Shown in pieces: positions 1-10,700 of a stretch of DNA of 64,000 bases; the stretch's first letter is position 1; each line of letters opens with the position of its first letter. The stretch is from Flavobacteriaceae bacterium UBA7302 (GTDB lineage: Bacteria; Bacteroidota; Bacteroidia; Flavobacteriales; Flavobacteriaceae): NCBI GenBank assembly GCA_002471825.1, contig DKQS01000003.1, positions 119,963-183,962 of the forward strand, given 5' to 3'. The position numbers and the translations under genes are program-made. A model generated the notes under the pieces. It was given only the letters and a program-made list of their open reading frames with translations. It searched no databases and was not told the origin of the DNA.

Positions 1-180
1 GGTTTTCTCAGTTTGATAGTTATCCGTTAAGACTTTGTAAACCATGATCACCACAAAAACCTGTCCGATGACTGTGGTATAAAAAACCCAGTTAAACGGA
101 AAATTCATAGCACTCATAATGGTTACGGTTACTAAAAGAAGCGTCGTGATTGCCACGTATACCATTGCTGGAACCTTCAT
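1..180 (-). CDS. Small membrane protein, partial (runs off the window)
   Basis: A reading frame starts at an ATG at 180 on the minus strand and runs off the left edge; the first 60 residues are visible. Residues about 5-25 and 30-47 are strongly hydrophobic and form two likely membrane helices; the visible part ends in a polar stretch. No family is recognised. It is divergent from the DUF2237 gene, with an AT-rich spacer of about 95 bp that could hold both promoters. The missing C-terminus prevents a firmer call. Confidence 0.55.
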   Translation of the reverse strand, partial: MKVPAMVYVAITTLLLVTVTIMSAMNFPFNWVFYTTVIGQVFVVIMVYKVLTDNYQTEKT

Positions 181-276
181 AATTGATTTGTTTAATAAAT
201 TATTACTTTTGTTAAACAAAAATACAGGTTCTTCTTGTGTGAATTCCTTATAATTATGTTAATTCCTTTTAAATAG

Positions 277-639
277 ATGGATAAGAATGTTTTAGGTACC
301 GATTTGCAATGTTGTTGTACCAGCCCGATGACTGGTTTTTACAGAGATGGTTTTTGCAGAACTGACGAAATGGATACAGGAACACATACCGTATGCGCCA
401 TTGTAACTAAGGAGTTCCTTTTGTATTCGGCCTCCAAAGGCAACGATTTAATGACTCCAATGCCTTATTGGAATTTTCCTGGGTTAAAACCTGGTGATAA
501 ATGGTGTTTGTGTATCTCCAGATGGTTGGAGGCAGAAAGAGCCGGAAAAGCTCCCTTTATCGTTTTGGAAGCTACTCACGAAAAAAGCCTGCAGTATACA
601 AGTCTCGAAAAACTGCAAGAATACGCCTTTACTGAATAA
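277..639 (+). CDS. DUF2237 family protein
   Basis: The 120-residue protein matches the bacterial DUF2237 family over its whole length as I know it: an NVLG start, a cysteine-rich segment near residues 12-14, TGFYRDGFC, a SHTVCA-like stretch (here THTVCA), FPGLKPGDKWCLC and a closing VLEATHEK. Full length is about 120 residues, so the gene looks complete. The function is unknown; the conserved cysteines suggest metal binding or redox chemistry, which is inference. It converges on the flavin oxidase gene, and the two coding regions overlap by 11 bp at their 3' ends. Confidence 0.9.
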   Translation: MDKNVLGTDLQCCCTSPMTGFYRDGFCRTDEMDTGTHTVCAIVTKEFLLYSASKGNDLMTPMPYWNFPGLKPGDKWCLCISRWLEAERAGKAPFIVLEATHEKSLQYTSLEKLQEYAFTE

Positions 640-1888
640 CTCCTGTTTTACCCATCACTTGCAAGACGCCAAGGGCAGCGGCTTCTCCCGCTAGCATGGC
701 TGCATTCAGAGAGGCATTCAACTGCACATCACCCGCTAAAAAAATACGTTCTTTCAATTGAGTTTCAGATGGAGAGACCTCATATTGGAAGTTGTGTAGC
801 TGCGGCAAGGCCTTGTCGATTTGATAACGCTTCAAAAACTGAAGGTTCTTTATTCCACATTCTTCTTGAAGCTCTTTGGTTACCGCTGCAATCAATTCCT
901 TTTCGGACAAACTATGATCTTTCACCACCGTCACAGAGAGTAATTCTTGATCTCCTCTTTGGGTCATTTCGACACTGCTATGGTAAAAGATATTATTGAT
1001 GAGGGACTTTCTACTAGCTACCAACCCAATAAATGGTTTTTGAATCACTCGAGCATCGGTGGTAAAGTACAAGGTGTCGCAAGACTTCCAATCCAATTGT
1101 TGGTTTTTCAAATTAGAAATCAGACTGCTTGCTTCGGTAGCAATTATGGTGTAATCGGTTTTAATCTCATTTCCATCTTCCAAAACGATTTTCGTGTCTT
1201 GAATCGCTTTTACCTTTGTATTGAGTTGAATGGTGGTTTTTTGTAAATGACTGGATAGCTGTTTGCTAATTTCCTCGATTCCTCCCTTCGGAATTAAGGC
1301 CAAACCCTCAGCAAACATTTTAAAAACAAATTCGAACATTCGGCTCGAAGTTTCCAATTTCTCTTCCAGGAAAATTCCCGTAAAAAAGGGTTGGAAAAAG
1401 TTATGGATGATCTTTTCTGAAAATCCGTAACCTCGAAGGTATTCCATGGTAGATACCTCAGCCGACTCAAAAATCTTATCGATGGATTTCTTTTTCAATT
1501 GATTTTGCAACTGAAATATTTTCAATTTATCGCCTAAGGTTGCTACATTCGAAAACAGGGTCTTCATCCATAAGGATCGATCCCTTAAAGGATCACCGAT
1601 ATATGATTTCTTACCTTTTTTGAAAATCGCCGCGCCACTAATAAACTCCTGAACTGATAATGCCTTGTAATCTAGAAACTTCTTGGCAGCCGGATAATTG
1701 GACAACAACACTTGAAAACCACGATCGAGTTGGTATCCGTCCACAACATCGGTCTTTACACGTCCGCCCAGTCGATCAGAACCCTCCAAAATAGTTGGTG
1801 CAAAACCAAACTCTTCAAGAGTCTTTGCTGCGATGATTCCGCTTATCCCTCCTCCAATGATGTGTATCCTGATATCTTCTGTTGTCAT
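629..1888 (-). CDS. FAD-dependent amine oxidase / protoporphyrinogen-oxidase-like protein
   Basis: A flavoprotein of about 419 residues. The N-terminal dinucleotide fold reads IHIIGGGISGIIAAKTLEE, followed by an acidic residue and the GGR motif (DRLGGRVKT) typical of the amine oxidase, phytoene desaturase and protoporphyrinogen oxidase superfamily. A C-terminal FLAGD motif followed by a short helix completes the FAD site. I chose the ATG at 1888 because it lies six residues before the Rossmann strand; the frame is open 16 codons further, to 1936, but that extension has no domain character. The substrate cannot be told. It stands alone, convergent with the DUF2237 gene and divergent from the small membrane protein at 1951. 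Confidence 0.85.
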   Translation of the reverse strand: MTTEDIRIHIIGGGISGIIAAKTLEEFGFAPTILEGSDRLGGRVKTDVVDGYQLDRGFQVLLSNYPAAKKFLDYKALSVQEFISGAAIFKKGKKSYIGDPLRDRSLWMKTLFSNVATLGDKLKIFQLQNQLKKKSIDKIFESAEVSTMEYLRGYGFSEKIIHNFFQPFFTGIFLEEKLETSSRMFEFVFKMFAEGLALIPKGGIEEISKQLSSHLQKTTIQLNTKVKAIQDTKIVLEDGNEIKTDYTIIATEASSLISNLKNQQLDWKSCDTLYFTTDARVIQKPFIGLVASRKSLINNIFYHSSVEMTQRGDQELLSVTVVKDHSLSEKELIAAVTKELQEECGIKNLQFLKRYQIDKALPQLHNFQYEVSPSETQLKERIFLAGDVQLNASLNAAMLAGEAAALGVLQVMGKTGVIQ

Positions 1889-1950
1889 GTTACATGAATG
1901 GCTTAGTTGCAAAATTACTACTTTTGAATGAGTCATTGAACAGATAATGC

Positions 1951-2376
1951 ATGATTGAAATGGAGGTTTTACGGATATTGGTTGATTTTGGGTTGCTAAT
2001 CCTAATCTGGATGGTGCAACTAATTATTTATCCCAGTTTTCTGTATTACTCCAAAACCAATTTGACCAAATGGCATCACATCTACACCGGTCGAATCACC
2101 ATCGTTGTTTTCCCATTGATGGCAGGTCAATTGGCAATATCGATTGTTCAATTAGCGGCTGACTTTTCAACCTTTCACATTCTTTATGGCGTTTTTGTTG
2201 CTTTCTTATGGATCATTACAATGATGCTATTCGTGCCCATGCACAACCAACTTTCGAATGAGGACTTTGACTCTAGTATCCCCAAGAAATTGGTCAAATT
2301 CAACTGGATTCGCACCATTGCCTGGAGTTTACTTTTTGGGTTGAGTCTATTAAACTATTATGAGGTTCTGATCTAA
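1951..2376 (+). CDS. Predicted four-helix inner-membrane protein
   Basis: A 141-residue hydrophobic protein with four probable membrane helices (about residues 6-28, 47-68, 74-96 and 121-139). Between helices 1 and 2 lies a polar segment with WHHIYTGRI, and before helix 4 a KKLVKFNWIRT stretch. The layout resembles small uncharacterised Bacteroidota integral membrane proteins, but I do not recognise a named family. A second ATG three codons in could be the true start. It is followed by about 200 bp without a gene, which carries one copy of the dispersed palindromic repeat. Confidence 0.7.
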   Translation: MIEMEVLRILVDFGLLILIWMVQLIIYPSFLYYSKTNLTKWHHIYTGRITIVVFPLMAGQLAISIVQLAADFSTFHILYGVFVAFLWIITMMLFVPMHNQLSNEDFDSSIPKKLVKFNWIRTIAWSLLFGLSLLNYYEVLI

Positions 2377-2402
2377 ATCAATTTTACAGAGTAGCCTACG
2401 GA

Positions 2403-2428
2403 TGTCATGCTGAGCTTGTCGAAGCATG
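2403..2428 (+). repeat. Dispersed intergenic repeat, type A (CTGAGCTTGTCGAAG core)
   Basis: The 26-bp unit runs from TGTCA to GCATG around the core CTGAGCTTGTCGAAG, and the same core recurs in other intergenic gaps of the left part of the window (15911, 22087, and inverted near 7612 and 23765). The core contains the imperfect palindrome CTTGTCGAAG and is typical of REP-like elements seen in many bacterial chromosomes. It lies in a 200-bp gap in which nothing else is recognised. Confidence 0.7.
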
Positions 2429-2575
2429 GATTGTTTATGAATCTAGAATTGATCACGGTAGACTGACAAATATCATAAAATAAGACTCACAATCGGGTGT
2501 ACCTTTATCCAATAGGTCGTGGCTCATGTTTCATCGATCTGTTAGCATTGATATCAACCCACAAAAAGAAATCAT

Positions 2576-3424
2576 ATGAAAAGTACACCCAAAATCTTAG
2601 TCCCTCTCGACTTTTCGAAATGTTCAGAGAATGCATTCGGAATCGCTTTGCAACTTGCTGATAAGATCAATGGCGAATTGTTAGTCATGACCGTGTTGAA
2701 AATAAACGATGGTGGTGCCATGGACAATTTTGCCTTTGTAGCAGACGACTACAAACTAAAAACTGAATTGGCAGAAAAAGGACTTGAAGAATCCATTGAT
2801 AGTGTGCTGAAAATGGTACGCAGAATGTTGGACAAAGAGCCCAAAATAGACACAACCATAGAAGTCGGAAACATTGAGGTTACCATTTGTGAGACCGCAG
2901 AAAAAAACAATGTAGACTATATCGTCATGGGAACCCAAGGAGAGGTCAGTATGCTCGACCGTTATATGGGTAGCGTAGCTTCCAATGTGATTTCCAATGC
3001 GCCTTGTCCAGTGCTTGCCATTCCAGAAAACGCCAGTTTGCCTCGCAATATCATACTAGGATACGCGACCAATTTCTCTGCAGCTGATGTTTTTGAAATC
3101 TGGAAGGCTCTAAAACTTTTCAAAGGATTCCACCCAATGGTGAAGTGTGTCCATTTCGCCGACAAGCCTGTGGAGGATCAAGAAAAGATGGACGAATTAA
3201 AGGAATATTTCAATGAAGCCTTACCAGGAACAGACGTTGAATTATACAACTTAGCGTCTAAGGATAAGCTCAACGACATGGAAAACTTCATCAAAGAAGA
3301 GCACGTTAATTTCTTTGTGATGTTCAAACCAAAGCGCGGCTTCTTTGAATCCTTATTCCACAAGAGTTGGACCAAAGAAATGGCCATGCACGCGACCATT
3401 CCTTTGTTGATTTTTAAAGATTAA
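2576..3424 (+). CDS. Tandem-domain universal stress protein (UspA family)
   Basis: A cytoplasmic protein of 282 residues made of two Usp folds. The first half opens with KILVPLDFSKCSENA, the usual first strand and nucleotide-contacting Asp, and ends with the ATP-binding signature G-x2-G-x9-G-S at about residues 122-136. The second half (about 155-282) keeps the fold outline but lacks a clear G-x2-G-x9-G-S motif, so only the first domain is likely to bind ATP. The family responds to starvation, redox and energy stress. The gene is monocistronic, with a 150-bp upstream gap. Confidence 0.9.
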   Translation: MKSTPKILVPLDFSKCSENAFGIALQLADKINGELLVMTVLKINDGGAMDNFAFVADDYKLKTELAEKGLEESIDSVLKMVRRMLDKEPKIDTTIEVGNIEVTICETAEKNNVDYIVMGTQGEVSMLDRYMGSVASNVISNAPCPVLAIPENASLPRNIILGYATNFSAADVFEIWKALKLFKGFHPMVKCVHFADKPVEDQEKMDELKEYFNEALPGTDVELYNLASKDKLNDMENFIKEEHVNFFVMFKPKRGFFESLFHKSWTKEMAMHATIPLLIFKD

Positions 3425-3455
3425 ATCAAAAGAACGCTTGAACGAGAAGGATTTG

Positions 3456-3502
3456 GTTCTCGATACAATTTTTATTTCCAAAAAAAATTACTCGAACTGA
3501 CA
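3456..3502. repeat. Dispersed intergenic repeat, type B half-unit
   Basis: The segment runs from TTCTCGATACAATTTTT through an A-rich stretch to TACTCGAACTGACA. It is the right arm of the approximately 100-bp palindrome seen complete near 15861 and 23583. Here the left arm is missing or too diverged to recognise. It separates the stress-protein gene from the pirin gene. Confidence 0.65.
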
Positions 3503-3543
3503 TTGCTATTTCTTGTCAAATGGATTCGTCGTATCTTTAATCC

Positions 3544-4425
3544 ATGGCAAACAACAAACTTATCGTCGACGAAAAGCAGGCCGATTTAGGTAATTTTATG
3601 GTGGGTCGTCTTCTCCCATTTCGTAAAAAGAGACAGGTGGGTCCCTTTACTTTTATCGATCATATGGGACCAGCTCAAATGGGCCATGGGAACTACATGG
3701 ACGTAGACCAGCATCCGCATATTGGCCTGAGCACATTGACGTATTTGTTTGAAGGAGCTGTCGAACACAAAGACAGCACTGGAGCTCATGCCATCATCAA
3801 TCCGGGAGATGTTGGATTTATGACCTCAGGAAAAGGAGTCACCCATACCGAAAGAACTCCAACTCATCAAAGAGGTCAAAGTGTATTCACCATGCATGGA
3901 TATCAAATTTGGGTAGCGCTGCCCAAAGATTTGGAAGAAATGGAACCTCGATTTGATTTTTTCCCCAAGGATGACATTCCAACTAAAACCCTGGGAGAGG
4001 TTGACGTAAAGACTGTTGCAGGGAACGCCTTTGGACTCAGCTCTCCTTTGCAAGGATATTCTCCTTTGTTTATGGTAGACATAAAAAGCAAAAGCGAAAC
4101 TACCTTAAATCTCAGAAATCAAATCGAGGGAGAAGTTGCTTTTGTGATTGTCAACGGATCTATTATGAGTGATGGAAAAAAGGTAGAAGCCGGACAAATG
4201 CTCATTAGTAAAACCGATGCAGAATGTGAAATATGCATGGACAAAAACACTCAAATTCTTTTATTTGGAGGAGAGCCATTACCCGAGGAACGATTCCTAA
4301 TGTGGAACTTTGTATCCCATTCGAAAGAACGGTTGCAACAAGCAAAAATCGATTGGCAACAAAAACGGTTTCCACAAGTTCCGAACGACTTTACTTACAT
4401 CCCAATTCCGGATTACAAAAAATAA
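3544..4425 (+). CDS. Pirin family cupin protein
   Basis: The 293-residue protein has the pirin N-terminal cupin (about residues 15-125) and the pirin C-terminal cupin (about 175-285). The four expected metal ligands are present as H57, H59, H101 and E103, in the contexts QHPHIGL and GVTHTERT, and the sequence GPFTFIDHMGP is typical of the family. Pirins bind iron; some act as quercetinases and others as redox-responsive regulators, and the substrate cannot be read from sequence. A TATCTTTA motif 12 bp before the ATG resembles the Bacteroidota -7 element but is too close to be a convincing promoter. Confidence 0.92.
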   Translation: MANNKLIVDEKQADLGNFMVGRLLPFRKKRQVGPFTFIDHMGPAQMGHGNYMDVDQHPHIGLSTLTYLFEGAVEHKDSTGAHAIINPGDVGFMTSGKGVTHTERTPTHQRGQSVFTMHGYQIWVALPKDLEEMEPRFDFFPKDDIPTKTLGEVDVKTVAGNAFGLSSPLQGYSPLFMVDIKSKSETTLNLRNQIEGEVAFVIVNGSIMSDGKKVEAGQMLISKTDAECEICMDKNTQILLFGGEPLPEERFLMWNFVSHSKERLQQAKIDWQQKRFPQVPNDFTYIPIPDYKK

Positions 4426-4486
4426 TTTATCTTTATAGTCCTCTCTCCAGACACAAATCGTGTATCCTAAGCTTAATTAGCTTTTC

Positions 4487-6484
4487 ATGACTACTGTTAA
4501 ACCTCCCAAATCGCTTCCCAAGTGGGAAAAACTTATAGCCATAGGTTCCATCTTCCTGTGCCTGGTTGTCATGGCTTCTTGGTTTTTGAAAATAGAATCA
4601 ATACTAACTTTGATTCCTTTAACGGATCCAATGAAGTTTAACACAGCGGTTGTACTCCTTTTAAGTGGTGTTGGATTATTAATTTATAAGAAGGAAGCAT
4701 TACACTATCGGACCATATTAAAATTAATTTCGTTAATAATTTTTTGCATAGGAGCACTGACCCTCTTGACCTATGCTGAAACTCCCCTTATTGATATTGA
4801 CCAACTATTTGTAAAGGACACTTTTTCTTCAAAGCTACCTGGGCGCATGTCCATTGCAACTGCAGTTTGCAGTGTTTTTATGGGTATAAGTTTCTTCTTT
4901 TTCAACTCTCGAAAAAAAATTGAGGTTCAGATTTGCTTGTATTCCCTAAAAATTATTTTACTAACAACCTTAATTTCAATTATCGCTTTTATTTTGTTGT
5001 TGCCCACAGGAAATAAAACGAACTTTTTCAATAGCATACCTGTACATACTTCCACCCTGTTGATGGGGATCGCATTTATTCTAGTATTTAATAACCGACA
5101 TTCACTTCTTCGAGTCTTATTATTTGGGCCTTATGCTGGAAGTCGATCCGCCAGGCGATTGATTCCAGCTGTTTTGTTAATCCCAACCGTATTAACAGTT
5201 TCCTTGGTAGCGGCATTGGAGCATGGACTTATCGATATTTACTTCGGAATCTCAGCCTTTGCCACCCTGTCTGTTCCTATGATCATTTTGTATGTGGCAA
5301 GTGTTGCGGTAGGAATTAATCGGATTGATGCAAAAAGACTACGTCTCCGAAAAAATCTTCTAGAAAGAAATAAAGTATTGCAAACCTTTAGGGTTGGATT
5401 AGAGCGTGTAGCCAGTATCTCCCGAACCGACTCCAAGGGTGTTATCACCTATGTTAATGATCGATTTTGTCTTCTGAGCGGATATTCAAGAGAAGAAATT
5501 GTTGGAAAAACCCATCGAATTTTTAGTTCTGGTTATCATAAAAAATCGTTTTACAAGGAAATGTGGGATGTTATCAGTACAGGAGAGGTATGGTATGGAC
5601 ATTTCAAAAATCAGCGGAAAAACGGCGAATATATTTGGCTAGAGGTCCTGATCATTCCTTTTAAAAATTCGCAAGGCGATATCTTCGAATACATGTCTCT
5701 TCAAAATGACATTACGGAAAGGAAAAGGATGGAGCAGATATTAAAATCAGAATACGTTCGAAGTCTAGAATTCAAAAACAAAGAATTACAAGAGTTGACC
5801 TACATTGCAAGCCATGATCTCCAAGAACCTCTGATAACCTTGCTCAGTTTAACAGCAGATCTCTCGGAAAATCAAGCAGACCGATTGGATGAAGAAGGAA
5901 AAACGACCTTGAAATTTATCCAACAGACTTCACAGAGAATGAGCAATCAAATTCGTGGGATTTTGGATTACAATCTGCAGTTCGAAAATTTGTCCATTAC
6001 AAAGATTAATTGCGAACAAGTGGTTCAAGATGTGTTGAATGATATGAGCAACCAAATATCAGAATCGAAGGCTGTGGTAACTTTTGAAGGATTACCGACC
6101 ATTAGTGGTTATGAAACACCAATCCGAATGTTGTTTATGAATCTTATTTCAAACGCCTTAAAATTCCAAGAAAAAGGCAATATTCCACACATTAAAATTG
6201 AGGGAAAAAAGAAAAATCAGCGATGGGAATTCCGTGTGCAAGATAATGGCATCGGAATCGAAGAACGCAACCTAGAAAAAGTATTTCAAATTTTTCAACG
6301 ATTACAAAAAAGAAGCTTATACGATGGTTCTGGTATCGGATTGGCACATTGCAAAAAGATTGTTGATATGCATAGTGGTTCTATTTGGGTGGAATCAGAA
6401 CTAGGTAAAGGCAGCACTTTTTATTTTTCCATTCCTACCTTCATCGAGAAAATCAAAAAGGAAGACTTCTTCAAACCCAATTGA
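4487..6484 (+). CDS. Membrane-anchored PAS sensor histidine kinase
   Basis: A 665-residue kinase. Residues 1-290 contain about eight hydrophobic helices in a MASE-like sensory membrane region. A PAS domain follows (about 305-420, with NGEYIWLEV and the PAC-like ending NDITERKR). The phospho-acceptor His is H443 in YIASHDLQEPL. The ATPase part carries the N box (LISNALKFQ), G1 (DNGIGI), F box and G2 (GSGIGLAHC). HDLQEPL is typical of phytochrome-type kinases, which often lack a partner regulator beside them, and none is seen here. The stop codon lies 32 bp before the likely ATG of the Old Yellow Enzyme gene, so the two may be co-transcribed. The signal sensed is unknown. Confidence 0.9.
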   Translation: MTTVKPPKSLPKWEKLIAIGSIFLCLVVMASWFLKIESILTLIPLTDPMKFNTAVVLLLSGVGLLIYKKEALHYRTILKLISLIIFCIGALTLLTYAETPLIDIDQLFVKDTFSSKLPGRMSIATAVCSVFMGISFFFFNSRKKIEVQICLYSLKIILLTTLISIIAFILLLPTGNKTNFFNSIPVHTSTLLMGIAFILVFNNRHSLLRVLLFGPYAGSRSARRLIPAVLLIPTVLTVSLVAALEHGLIDIYFGISAFATLSVPMIILYVASVAVGINRIDAKRLRLRKNLLERNKVLQTFRVGLERVASISRTDSKGVITYVNDRFCLLSGYSREEIVGKTHRIFSSGYHKKSFYKEMWDVISTGEVWYGHFKNQRKNGEYIWLEVLIIPFKNSQGDIFEYMSLQNDITERKRMEQILKSEYVRSLEFKNKELQELTYIASHDLQEPLITLLSLTADLSENQADRLDEEGKTTLKFIQQTSQRMSNQIRGILDYNLQFENLSITKINCEQVVQDVLNDMSNQISESKAVVTFEGLPTISGYETPIRMLFMNLISNALKFQEKGNIPHIKIEGKKKNQRWEFRVQDNGIGIEERNLEKVFQIFQRLQKRSLYDGSGIGLAHCKKIVDMHSGSIWVESELGKGSTFYFSIPTFIEKIKKEDFFKPN

Positions 6485-6516
6485 TTCAATTCGTATTTTT
6501 GCAAAAACACTCAAAC

Positions 6517-7593
6517 ATGTCTTTTGCAAATACCCCATTACAATTTCCCTGTGGCTTAACCATGCCCAACCGCTTTTTATTAGCACCTATGACCAACCGT
6601 CAAAGTCATAAAGATGGCACTTTGTCGGATGAAGAGTTTACCTGGTTGACCATGCGCTCTAGAGGCGGATTCGGAATGGTGATGACCTGTGCTTCTCATG
6701 TAAGTGAAAATGGAAAAGGATTCGAAGGACAACTTGGTATTTTCGATGACAAACACATAGAAGGACACCAACGATTGGCCACTGAAATAAAAAGGTTTGG
6801 CAACCTTGCTATATTGCAATTGCATCATGCAGGGATGCGATCTCCAAAAGAACTCATTCAAGGAAAACCAGTTTGCGCATCTGACAACGAAAAACACGAT
6901 GCTCGAGGATTGTCTTTTGAGGAAGTTTTGCAATTGAAACAGGATTTTGTGGAAGGAGCCAAACGTTCTAAAAAAGCCGGTTATGACGGGGTTCAAGTAC
7001 ATGGAGCTCATGGATACATCCTTACCCAATTTCTAAGTAAGGAAATCAATCATCGAAAGGATGCTTACGGTGGTTCCTTTGAAAATAGAATGCGAATTTT
7101 ATTTGAGATTGTTGATGAAATTCGATCCGTTTGCGGTCCAGACTTTTTGATATCCGTGCGACTTTCTCCAGAAAGATTCGGAATGGATCTACAAGAAACG
7201 AAGATGATTTGCGAACGATTCATCGCTGAGCAACAAATTGATTTTCTCGACATCTCATTGTGGGATGTTTTTAAAATGCCCGAAGACCCAACATATCAAG
7301 ACAAATCCTTATTGAAGCATTTCACAGATCTTAATTACAAAGGGATTCCGTTGACGGTAGCCGGTAAAATTGAGTCCGCCAATGATGTTGAAAAACTACT
7401 CAATGCTGGAGTCGATTTTGTAGGGATTGGAAAAGCAGGAATTCTTCATCATGATTTTCCAAAGAGAGTTATGGCAGATTCAACCTTTACCGCGAGATCC
7501 ATCCCAGTATCAGAAAGCTATCTGCAATCTGAAGGACTGAGCCCCAAATTCATCAAATACATGCGACGCTGGCCTGGGTTTGTGGAGGAATAG
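6517..7593 (+). CDS. NADH:flavin oxidoreductase, Old Yellow Enzyme family
   Basis: An FMN-dependent TIM-barrel reductase of about 358 residues. Family marks include NRFLLAPMTNRQSH near the N-terminus, LQLHHAGMRS, GYDGVQVHGAHGYILTQFLS (substrate-pocket region), NHRKDAYGGSFENRMR and the phosphate-binding VDFVGIGKAGI near the C-terminus. Such enzymes reduce activated C=C bonds using NAD(P)H. I start it at the ATG at 6517; an upstream TTG at 6481 would overlap the kinase stop codon and add 12 residues with no family match. It is probably co-transcribed with the kinase. Confidence 0.9.
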   Translation: MSFANTPLQFPCGLTMPNRFLLAPMTNRQSHKDGTLSDEEFTWLTMRSRGGFGMVMTCASHVSENGKGFEGQLGIFDDKHIEGHQRLATEIKRFGNLAILQLHHAGMRSPKELIQGKPVCASDNEKHDARGLSFEEVLQLKQDFVEGAKRSKKAGYDGVQVHGAHGYILTQFLSKEINHRKDAYGGSFENRMRILFEIVDEIRSVCGPDFLISVRLSPERFGMDLQETKMICERFIAEQQIDFLDISLWDVFKMPEDPTYQDKSLLKHFTDLNYKGIPLTVAGKIESANDVEKLLNAGVDFVGIGKAGILHHDFPKRVMADSTFTARSIPVSESYLQSEGLSPKFIKYMRRWPGFVEE

Positions 7594-7611
7594 AATTTTA
7601 TAACATAGATT

Positions 7612-7633
7612 TCTCGACAAGCTCGAAATGACA
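7612..7633 (-). repeat. Dispersed intergenic repeat, type A, inverted and diverged
   Basis: TCTCGACAAGCTCGAAATGACA is the reverse complement of a shortened type A unit. It follows the Old Yellow Enzyme stop codon, in a 174-bp gap before the giant adhesin gene. The remaining gap is AT-rich and presumably holds the adhesin promoter; no convincing promoter box was picked out. Confidence 0.55.
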
Positions 7634-7767
7634 ACAAATACAATCCAATAATGCAACTTCATCAGCGTTAAATTAAAGGATTTCCTTTCCTACTAAACCA
7701 GATTTCCGTACATTAGTTACTTGCTGTGACAAAGAACTAACTAAAGAATTGGTTCTCCCCCAATTGG

Positions 7768-10700
7768 ATGAGAAGTGTAATGAGAAAAGTGCAAAACATT
7801 CTAAAACTTCATCCACTACAGCTATTCTTAGTTGCAGCGAGTCTTGGCCTATGCGTAAGTATTTACTCCAACGCAGGTCTTTCCAAATTTCCTTTTTTTA
7901 GAGCCATTACAGGTACCATTTCAGTCGATAGAGCCGTTGCTTGTCCGGGTGAAAATGCCACCATTACTTTCACGGCAAATGGAGGGGTTGCTCCCTACAC
8001 ATTTAACTATACAGAAAATGGAACAAGTCGTTCCGTGGTCAGTAACGGAGCTGGAGTTGCTACAGTAGTCAATAATGGAGCCACCTCTGGTGACTTTGAG
8101 TACATTTTACAGACTGTTGTTGACAACGCTGGTACCACAGAGAATATTAGTGGACAACAAGCCAACCTTAAAGTAAACGAAACACTGAATGTCGATTTTA
8201 CCTTTACCAATGACGGCGGATGTTCAGGTGAACCCATTGATTTTGAAGCTACCGTTACTGGAAGCACCAACTATACCTTGGGTTGGGATTTTGGTGATGG
8301 AAGCATCGCTGAAGATGTCTTAACACCAACCCACGTTTTTGACAATGCCTTAGGTTGTGATACACGTGTTTACACCGTTCGATTGCTGGTGAAAGACGAA
8401 AATAATTGCTCTTTTGAAGTTCAAAAAACAGTTACCGTAAAGGAAAAACCAGACATTTCTTTCCGCGATCTTGATCGAAATTCATTCAATAATTGCGGTA
8501 CCTCGGGGTCTGGAGGAAATTACACCATCAATGTAGGCAACACCTCTGCTTCGGATTCTTGTGTGGATTCCTATTTTGTAGATTGGGGAGACGGAAACAC
8601 CACGGCAAATGCTACTTTCCCGCTTGCTCACAACTATTTGAGCGCAGGGAATTACAGACTTCGCATTCGTGCAGTTGGTGACAATGGCTGTGAAAACGAA
8701 GTAGAATACGCCATTGAAAATTCGAGTAATCCTGCAGGCGGGTTCGAGAGTCCAGGAAATACAGCTAATCTTTGTACACCTACTGGAGCCATTACTTTTA
8801 ACATCACAAACTGGGGATTGAATACCCCAGAAACAAGATATACGGTAAACTTTGGAGATAACAATGAAGTCGTTTATACCCAGGCTGATTTAGAAGCCTC
8901 ACCACAATACAACGCAGGAGATCCAGCTAGTTCTGCAGGCTTCCCTGTTCCTCACGTTTATACCGAAGGTAGTTGTGATTTGATCAATCAGCAGTACATT
9001 GCGCGATTGACGGTTTCTAATTCCTGTGGTTCAACATCCTTCTCAATTTCAAACATTCGTGTCCTTGATCCATCGGTACTGGATTTTAACAGTCCAGCTG
9101 GAGCCTGTGTCAACCAGCCTGTAACTTTTGAAAACCTTTCCGAATATGGTGAGGAATCGAATTGTACAGTCAATTCCGATGTTACTTGGGATTTTGGAGA
9201 TGGAACGGTTCGCACCTTGTTCTCAGAAACGGAAGAAAACGACATCAGTCATACCTATACCACTCCTGGAAATTACACAGTAAAACTTACGGTACAAACC
9301 CGCTGTAGCACCGAAGAAATTACCAAGCAAATCTGTGTACAACCTGAAACAACCTCCTCTTTTACATTAGACCAAACAGAAGGTTGTGGACCAGTTGCCA
9401 TAGCAGCTACCAATACGGTGGACAATTCGCAATTATGTCCCGGAGACAATGCAACTTATCAATGGACGGTTACCTATGCACCTGATAATTGTGGCACTGT
9501 GGCTAATTGGAACTTTACCAATGGAACCAATTCGACTTCTGAAAATCCAGAGTTTTTGTTTACCAATCCTGGGATTTACACGATTCAACAAGCAGTTACT
9601 ACGGATTGCGGAACCGCAACAAGTACTCAACAAGTCAACGTAAAAAAACGAGCCGAAGCTGTTATTGCCAATATTGATGACCTTTGTGATATTGGAAGCA
9701 TAACTCCAACAGCCACTGTTGAACGTTGTTCTTTTGATACCGATGCAGTGACCTATAACTGGACCTTCCCTGGAGGAACACCCTCAAGTTCTAATCAAGA
9801 AAATCCGGGAACAATCTCCTACAGTACCCCTGGAACTTATGAAGTGCGATTGCAAGTAACCACGCTTTGCGGAACTTCGGATGTAGCCGTTGAAACTTTT
9901 ACAGTTTTTGAAAAACCTGTGGTGACCAATACTGTTTTAACACAAGAGGTATGTGCTTTTTTACCAACAACACCGATCAACCTAACCTCAAGTCTTCCCA
10001 ACTCAAGTTTTAGCTGGACCGCAACAGGAGCGGCAGGTATTTCAAATTTTCAAAGCAGTGGAACTGGAGCTACCATACCGTCTCAAACCATATCAAATAC
10101 CAATAGCACGGCGGGCACGGTGACCTACACCGTAACTCCAAGTAAGGATGGCTGTGATGGAGATCCTGTGGATTTTGTTATTACCGTAAACCCAGCACCC
10201 TTTGTGTCTACCCAACCAGTGGGTTCTGAGGTTTGTCAGAATGGAACACCCACCACTCTTGAAGTAGCCTATTCACAAGGAACAGGAACACCTTCCTACC
10301 AATGGTTTTCCAATACGACCAATAGCAATTCAGGCGGAACGGCCATTACAGGAGCGACTAGCGCAACTTACAACCCACCTTCCAATGTCGTCGGAACTAC
10401 TTACTATTACGCTGAAATTTCTTTTAGTACCGGAGGCTGTTCTTTAATTACTTCCAATACGGCTGAAGTAATTATCACCCAACAACCAACCATCACCTCC
10501 ACCGCCACCAATCAAACCATTTGTGAAGGAGGAACGGCCAATTCTTTGGAAGTGACCTATACGGGCGGAGTTGGAAATGCATCCTATCAATGGTATAGCA
10601 ATACCGTGAACAATAATACTACGGGCACCCCTATTGTTGGTGCAACCAGTACAAGTTATACGCCTCCAACATTCAATACCGCTGGAGCTTATTACTATTA

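Noticed and set aside
3510..3543. Bacteroidota promoter (TTG/TATCTTTA) before the pirin gene
   Set aside because: The -7-like element lies only about 12 bp before the ATG, and the spacing to the TTG is shorter than the usual 19-21 bp.
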